Shown piece after piece: positions 6,101 through 8,746 of a stretch of DNA of 8,746 bases. The stretch covers positions 1 to 8,746 of the forward strand of contig DATHBD010000048.1 of NCBI GenBank assembly GCA_035296325.1, written 5' to 3'. Position 1 is the first letter of the stretch. Each line of letters starts with the position of its first letter. The position numbers and the translations under genes were made by a program. A model generated the notes under the pieces. That model saw nothing but the letters and a program-made list of their open reading frames with translations, was not told the DNA's origin and made no database searches. This DNA comes from DATHBD01 sp035296325. GTDB taxonomy: Bacteria > Actinomycetota > Actinomycetes > Mycobacteriales > Micromonosporaceae.

Positions 6101-8746
6101 AAGATCAGCGTTACCGACAGCCGTAGCCCGGTGCTCGCGATCAGCCGGTTGCGCAGTTCGACGGCGGTGAGCGAGTCGAAACCGGAGTCGAGGAAGCCCC
6201 GGTCCGGGTCGATCACGGCCGGCGAATCGTAGCCGAGCACGGCGGCGATGTGGCCCCGGACCATCTCCAGGATCACGGCGCCCTGCTCGGGCTCCGGAAC
6301 CCCGATCAGCTGCTGGGCCAGGGCAGAGCCGGGTTCGCCGCCGGTCACGCTGGGCCGGCCGGCAGGCGCCGTGACCAGCTGCCGCCACAGCGGGGACAGG
6401 ACGCCGGCCGAGGCGCGGGCGCGGAGGGCGGCAAGGTCGATCGGGGTGGCGACGACCAGGCCATGCCCGGTCCGGCAGGCACGGTCGAACAGCGCCAGGC
6501 CATCGGCCGGAGCGACCGGGACCGCACCCTCGCGGGCCAGCCGGGCGCGGTCGGCGTCGTCGAGCCGACCGGTGTCGTCGTCGGACGCCCACGCGCCCCA
6601 GGCGATGCCGAGCGCCGGTTGCCCAGCGCCGTGCCGGTGCTTCGCGAGGGTGTCCAGGAAGGCGCTCGCGGCGGCGAGATTGGCATGCCCGGCTGGTGCC
6701 AACACGCCGGCTGCGGAGGAGAACAGCACGAACGCCGACAGGTCGTGGTCGCGGGTCAACTCATGCAGGTTCATCGCGCCGACGACGCGGGCGGCGAGGA
6801 CGGTGTCCATCTGGTCGGCAGTCATCGCACCGAGCATCTCGTTGTCCGTGACGCCGGCCGCGTGTACGACGGCGGTCAGCGGACGGTCGGCGGGGATGGC
6901 GGCGAGCACGTCGGCCACGCCGGCGCGGTCGGTGACGTCGCACGCCACAACAGTGACGTGCGCGCCGAGGCCGGTCAGCTCGTCACGCAGGGCGACCGCG
7001 CCGGGCGCCGCCACGCCCCGGCGGCCGAGCAGCACCAGGTGGCGAACGCCCTCGGCGGTGACCAGATGGCGGGCTAGGTGCGCGCCGACGAAGCCGGTAC
7101 CGCCGGTCACCAGCACAGTGCCGGACGAGCCGAATGTGACCACAGGCCCCTCGGCCACCTCGGCCGGGGTGAGCCGGGGCGCGAGCACCTGGCCGGCGCG
7201 GAGCGCAAGTTGCGGCTCCTCGGTCGCCGCGAGGAGGCGCAGCCAGTCGGGCTCGTCGGCGGCGGCTGGGTCAAGGTCGATGAGCGTGAATCGGCCCGGA
7301 TGCTCGGCCTGCGCGGTGCGGACGAGGCCCCAAACCACCGAGGCGGTCAGGTCGGTCAAGGCGTCCGGCGCCCCGGCGGGGGTGGCGCCCCGGGTAACCA
7401 CCACCAGACGGCACTGCGCGGTGCGGTCATCGGCCAGCCACGTACGCAGGGCGGTCAGCATCCGGCCCGCGACCTCGCGGGCCTGGTCCGCGACGTCACC
7501 GACGCCGTCGGCGGCCACCGGAAGCAGGACGACGTCGGCCGCGGTGGACTCGACGCCCAGTGCGGCACAGAAAGCGGGCAGGTCGGCGTAGTGCTCCGCG
7601 TCGGCGGGCGTCGGGATGCCGGACCGGTCGTCGCCGGCCACGGCCCAGCGTGCGTCGCTCTTCTCGTCGATCGTGGTGGGCAGCCACGCGAGGGCGAACA
7701 ACGCGTCCTCGGCCGGGGCCGCGCCGAGGACGGCCGTGTCGACCGGACGCAGGTGGATGGCATCGACGGTGGCGACGGGGCGACCGGCGCCGTCAGCCAC
7801 CGCCATGCGCACCGCGTCCCCGCCGCCTTCTCGGCGCAGGTACACGCGTATGCGATCGGCCTCGGTGGCGAAGATAGTCATGCCCGCGGCCGCCGAGGGC
7901 AGCCGCACCGCCTCGCCGTCGAACAGCACCGCATGGGCGGCGGCGTCGAAGAGAGCCGGGTGCAGCGTGTACCGGTCCAGGTCGGCGTTGGCCGCGTCGG
8001 GCAGCACAACCTCGGCGAAAATCTCGGCGCCCCGGCGCCATGCGGCCCGCAGGCCCTGCAACGCCGGCCCGAAGCGGTAGCCGCGTGCGGTCAGTCCGGC
8101 GTACCCGACGGCCAACGGTTCGGCGTCCGACGGCGGCCATGCGGCCAACGCGGCGAACGCGGGATCGGCGGCGGCATCCTCCTGCGACGGACCGCCGGAA
8201 CGGATCATGCCCTGAGCGTGGCGCGTCCACACCTGCTCGGTGCCGCTGCGCGCGAAGACGGCGACCGGGCGACGACCCGCGGTGTCGGCGGCCTCGACGA
8301 GAACCTGCACGTCGACCGGCTTGCCAGGGTCCAGCCGCAGCGGCGTCTGCACGGTCAGCTCGTCAATGCGTTCGCAGCCCACCTCATCGCCTGCCCGGAT
8401 CACCAGCTCAACGAAACCGCTCAGCGGCACGATCGTGGAACGGTCGACGCCGTGGTCACGCAGCCACGGCTGGCCCGCGGCGGAGAGCCTGCCGGAGAGC
8501 ACTCGCGCTCCGGTGCCGCCGACGTCGAGGGCGGCGGTGAGCATGCCGTGCCGCACGGCGGTCAAGCCGGCACCCGACACGTCGAGGCCGGCGGCGTCCC
8601 GCTTCAGCCAGTAGGGTTGGCGGTCGAAGGCGTAGGTCGGCAGGTCGATGGTGTTCCCGGCAGGTAGCACGGCGGTGGTATCGACGGGCAGACCGGCGAC
8701 CCATGCCTCACCGAGGCAGGCCAACGCCGAGTGGACCTCGTCACGG
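1..8746 (-). CDS. Modular type I polyketide synthase, internal fragment (partial at both ends)
   Basis: This is the only gene in the window: a 2915-codon open frame with no stop, entering from the right edge and leaving at the left. It is a multimodular assembly-line PKS that extends an acyl chain held on ACP phosphopantetheine arms in the cytoplasm. Domain order is [KS-AT off window]-DH-KR-ACP-KS-AT-DH-ER-KR-ACP(cut). The diagnostic motifs are all in this one frame: KS DTACSSS (Cys at 5482-5484), AT GHSQGE (Ser at 4117-4119), AT YASH (3814-3825), ER HAATGGVGMAA (1408-1443), KR GGTG nucleotide-binding loops, and ACP GFDSL (Ser at 6172-6174). ACP1 runs into the next KS through about 20 residues with no docking domain, so both modules are one polypeptide. 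The gene start, true N-terminus, promoter and ribosome binding site are outside. I saw no TTA (bldA-dependent) leucine codon in frame. The family call is certain; the pathway and product are unknown. Confidence 0.98.
190..930 (-). other. Module B: ketoreductase domain KR2, predicted active, B-type
   Basis: Catalytic ketoreductase half, starting at TTVITGGTGTVGSLIAADL, with an intact GGTGxxG NADPH loop. The catalytic residues are all present: Lys2718 (592-594, TTKIAGA), Ser2742 (520-522, FSSAGS), Tyr2755 (481-483, ANYTAAN) and Asn2759 (469-471). The LDD motif of B-type KRs reads LQD. The key third Asp, residue 2700 (646-648), is kept, 18 residues before the Lys. The A-type Trp position (8 before Tyr) is Leu2747. 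The prediction is therefore a B-type, D-configured hydroxyl, the usual substrate for a DH giving a trans double bond, consistent with the DH and ER beside it. After IAWGLWAQASGMT the C-terminal part runs to about 190. Confidence 0.93.
945..1875 (-). other. Module B: enoylreductase domain ER
   Basis: NADPH-dependent medium-chain reductase domain of about 310 residues, reducing the enoyl-ACP to the saturated acyl chain. The substrate-binding half begins at WRV, near 1870. The nucleotide-binding motif is LIHAATGGVGMAAVQIATHLG. The conserved Lys2464 (1354-1356, ATASPAKW) and Asp2485 (1291-1293, SSRSTDF) proposed as proton donors are both present. The stereochemical marker, Tyr in ALGMYPG of ERs giving 2S methyl, is Val2345 here (1711-1713, ALGLV), which suggests a 2R methyl. 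Also, NFRDV is changed to NFFDV (Phe at 1738-1740). No inactivating lesion is visible. Confidence 0.94.
1890..2487 (-). other. Module B: structural (non-catalytic) half of KR2
   Basis: Residues about 2087-2286 begin near LLTIEWDPVAPLAA. They include GASVVWGMMRTAQTEEPDRF (2050-2109) and end near EPQLAVRGG (1960-1986). As is usual in fully reducing modules, the ER is inserted between this truncated Rossmann half and the catalytic KR half. Confidence 0.85.
2490..3330 (-). other. Module B: dehydratase domain DH2
   Basis: Dehydratase of about 280 residues (1806-2086). The catalytic His1838 (3232-3234) is in DHAVADTVLLPGTGF. GYGYGPTFQGL (2824-2856) is canonical, and the catalytic Asp2009 (2719-2721) is in LHPAILDAAAH. 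The only departure is Asp in place of Gly in HxxxGxxxxP. With a competent KR and an ER in the same module, DH2 should turn the 3-hydroxyacyl-ACP into the enoyl-ACP used by the ER. It is closely related to DH1: the segment FVELVIRAGDEVGC is identical in both. Confidence 0.92.
3121..3260 (-). repeat. Inter-module repeat, copy in DH2 (partner at 8341-8480)
   Basis: The DNA encoding the N-terminal catalytic part of DH2 resembles the DH1 DNA at a constant offset of 5220 bases with no indels. The two share a 17-base identical run (3173-3189 and 8393-8409). At protein level the shared block is FVELVIRAGDEVGC. This is ordinary homology between PKS modules, but it is a likely site for recombination or assembly collapse. 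Confidence 0.7.
3346..3539 (-). other. Module B: post-AT linker
   Basis: About 65 residues containing LVRNTHNTSQLHRSLTHAW and then LPTYHFHHQRFWL (3367-3405), the same conserved post-AT element as in module A. It leads into DH2. The composition is markedly Thr/His/Asn-rich, like the end of the AT. Confidence 0.85.
3540..4395 (-). other. Module B: acyltransferase domain AT, predicted methylmalonyl-CoA specific
   Basis: Loads the extender unit onto ACP2. The domain is about 285 residues, starting at VFVFPGQGWQWDGM. The nucleophile Ser1543 (4117-4119) is in GHSQGE and the catalytic His1644 (3814-3816) is in YASH, 101 residues later. Three independent specificity markers agree on methylmalonyl: YASH rather than HAFH (3814-3825), Gln after the nucleophile in GHSQGE, and RVDVIQP upstream (residues about 1510-1516). 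The expected result is an alpha-methyl branch. The C-terminal third is unusually rich in Thr, His and Asn compared with the KS before it. Confidence 0.93.
4396..4717 (-). other. Module B: KS-to-AT linker
   Basis: About 107 residues join the KS to the AT, starting in an Ala/Pro-rich stretch (APPAQPAPAAVAP, 4681-4719). They then form the usual linker fold, including WQLSGATPDGLRAQAGHLA and DELLAGLEHYAATR. No catalytic residues are expected. The linker ends just before the VFVFPGQG start of the AT. Confidence 0.8.
4718..5997 (-). other. Module B: ketosynthase domain KS
   Basis: Decarboxylative Claisen-condensation domain of about 427 residues (917-1343), the usual size. It starts at EPIAIVGMACRLPGG and ends at SSFGVSGTNAHVIIEE. 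The nucleophile Cys1088 (5482-5484) lies in VDTACSSSLVAL. The two catalytic histidines are His1223 (5077-5079) in EAHGTGTKLGDP and His1263 (4957-4959) in KSNIGHAVAAAG. Cys is present, so this is an extending KS, not a KSQ loading domain. It takes the chain from ACP1, predicted to carry a beta-keto group. The usual GHTQAAAG reads GHAVAAAG here, a mild departure next to the second His. Confidence 0.97.
6061..6290 (-). other. Module A: acyl carrier protein ACP1
   Basis: Carrier domain of about 76 residues (819-895). The phosphopantetheine attachment site is Ser858 (6172-6174) in GFLDSGFDSLTAVELRNRL, a full match to the actinomycete PKS consensus LGFDSLTAVELRN. The helix III region SVTLIFDHPTPAELADHL follows. 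It carries the chain from module A to the KS about 20 residues downstream. Nothing suggests loss of function. Confidence 0.97.
6420..7140 (-). other. Module A: ketoreductase domain KR1, predicted reductively inactive
   Basis: Short-chain dehydrogenase/reductase fold, beginning near TVLVTGGTGFVGAHLARHL, with an intact GGTGxxG cofactor loop (about 7084-7116). The active site is broken. At the catalytic Tyr position the sequence reads ANLAAAS: Leu690 (6676-6678) replaces Tyr and Ser694 (6664-6666) replaces the conserved Asn. The catalytic Lys position is Arg653 (6787-6789), within VLAARVVGA. Only the catalytic Ser677 (6715-6717) remains. Spacing matches the working KR2 exactly (Lys/Arg to Ser 24 residues, Ser to Tyr/Leu 13), so this is substitution and not misalignment. 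The LDD region reads TDN, so the B-type Asp is also gone. In PKS nomenclature this is a C-type (KR0) domain. Losing Tyr as well argues against the epimerising C2 subtype. The expected result is a retained beta-keto group. Confidence 0.9.
7150..7704 (-). other. Module A: structural (non-catalytic) half of KR1
   Basis: The region from about residue 348 to 532 starts near LFALAWLP and includes TASVVWGLVRTAQAEHPGRF (around 7288-7347). It ends with EEPQLALRAG just before the catalytic KR half. This is the truncated Rossmann subdomain that precedes the catalytic subdomain in modular PKS ketoreductases and stabilises it. It joins directly to KR1 with no ER between them, so module A is of the DH-KR type. 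Confidence 0.85.
7740..8586 (-). other. Module A: dehydratase domain DH1 (catalytic residues kept, motifs degenerate)
   Basis: Double-hotdog dehydratase of about 280 residues (about 54-336), which in an active module would remove water from a beta-hydroxyacyl-ACP. The catalytic His is residue 98 (8452-8454), in HGVDRSTIVP. The catalytic Asp is residue 267 (7945-7947), in LHPALFDAAAH, the DxxxQ/H motif. The domain departs from the family pattern: HxxxGxxxxP has Arg where Gly is expected, the following PG is PL, and GYxYGPxF reads GYRFGPAL. The KR in the same module lacks its catalytic residues, so no hydroxyl substrate is expected here. DH1 is probably idle, although I see no single lesion that would by itself prove it inactive. 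Confidence 0.9.
8341..8480 (-). repeat. Inter-module repeat, copy in DH1 (partner at 3121-3260)
   Basis: Partner of the repeat in DH2, in register at +5220. The two copies diverge around the catalytic His: DH1 reads HGVDRSTIVPLSG where DH2 reads HAVADTVLLPGTG. The flanking sequence stays similar, so the DH1 motif changes are local substitutions within a conserved block. Confidence 0.7.
8590..8746 (-). other. Module A: post-AT linker (end of an AT domain region outside the window)
   Basis: Residues 1 to about 52 contain LPTYAFDRQPYWL, ending near 8608. This is the conserved LPTYxFxxxxYWL segment that follows the AT in actinomycete PKS modules and packs against the KS-AT linker. The AT itself lies off the right edge, so the extender unit of module A cannot be read here. 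The segment shows that the window begins inside a module rather than at a gene start. Confidence 0.9.

Noticed and set aside
6420..7140. A possible frameshift or sequencing error explaining the missing KR1 Tyr, Lys and Asn.
   Set aside because: The frame is continuous before, between and after the changed positions. GGTG, FSSAAG, the WGAW region and ACP1 all read correctly, and the spacing matches KR2. These are in-frame substitutions.
7078..8667. Long forward-strand open frame of 529 codons, with others at 6248-7591, 4735-5853, 1282-2304 and 289-1251.
   Set aside because: They lie antisense to the PKS frame. In G+C-rich DNA a strongly biased coding strand leaves the opposite strand open. 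The translations are Gly/Arg/Ala/His-rich with no recognisable domain, while the minus frame gives unbroken PKS motifs throughout.
1..8746. A hidden gene start, promoter, terminator or intergenic gap splitting the two modules into separate genes.
   Set aside because: Every in-frame triplet was checked and none is a stop. ACP1 leads to KS by a short linker without docking helices, so there is no gene boundary.
1..8746. CRISPR array, tRNA/rRNA, insertion sequence or a wholly new system.
   Set aside because: There are no regularly spaced repeats, RNA genes, transposase motifs or terminal inverted repeats. All of the sequence is accounted for by PKS domains and linkers.

Overview
The whole window is the interior of one gene. 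Read on the minus strand, with codon triplets ending at window positions 8745, 8742, 8739 and so on, the frame is open from the right edge to the left edge. That is 2915 codons with no in-frame stop, frameshift or intergenic gap, so both the start and the stop codon lie outside. The translation is a modular type I polyketide synthase (PKS). The very high G+C content, the strong preference for G/C in third codon positions and the domain sequences all point to an actinomycete, such as a Streptomyces or Micromonospora relative. The species and the product cannot be named from this window. Residue numbers below count from the right edge of the window (residue 1 = positions 8743-8745).

Layout in protein order, right to left. 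Module A is entered after its AT: post-AT linker (8745 to about 8590), DH1 (about 8586-7740), structural non-catalytic KR half (about 7704-7150), KR1 (about 7140-6420) and ACP1 (about 6290-6061). A short linker with no break leads to module B: KS (about 5997-4718), KS-AT linker, AT (about 4395-3540), post-AT linker, DH2 (about 3330-2490), structural KR half, ER (about 1875-945), KR2 (about 930-190) and ACP2. ACP2 is cut at the window edge exactly on its phosphopantetheine serine codon (1-3).

How it works together: module B carries everything needed for one methylmalonyl-CoA extension with complete reduction. Its AT has GHSQGE and YASH, its KS has Cys-His-His, and it has an apparently competent B-type KR, a DH and an ER. 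The expected unit is a saturated, alpha-methyl-branched two-carbon step. Module A has the same DH-KR-ACP shell, but its KR has lost the catalytic Tyr, Lys and Asn (now Leu, Arg and Ser). The keto group at that step should therefore stay unreduced, and DH1 should have no substrate. This dead KR is the most informative feature of the window.

I found no RNA gene, mobile element, CRISPR array, promoter or terminator, and no sign of a new class of system. The points worth a second look are domain-level: the dead KR1, motif departures in both DHs, the ER stereochemistry marker, and signs that the module is a mosaic.
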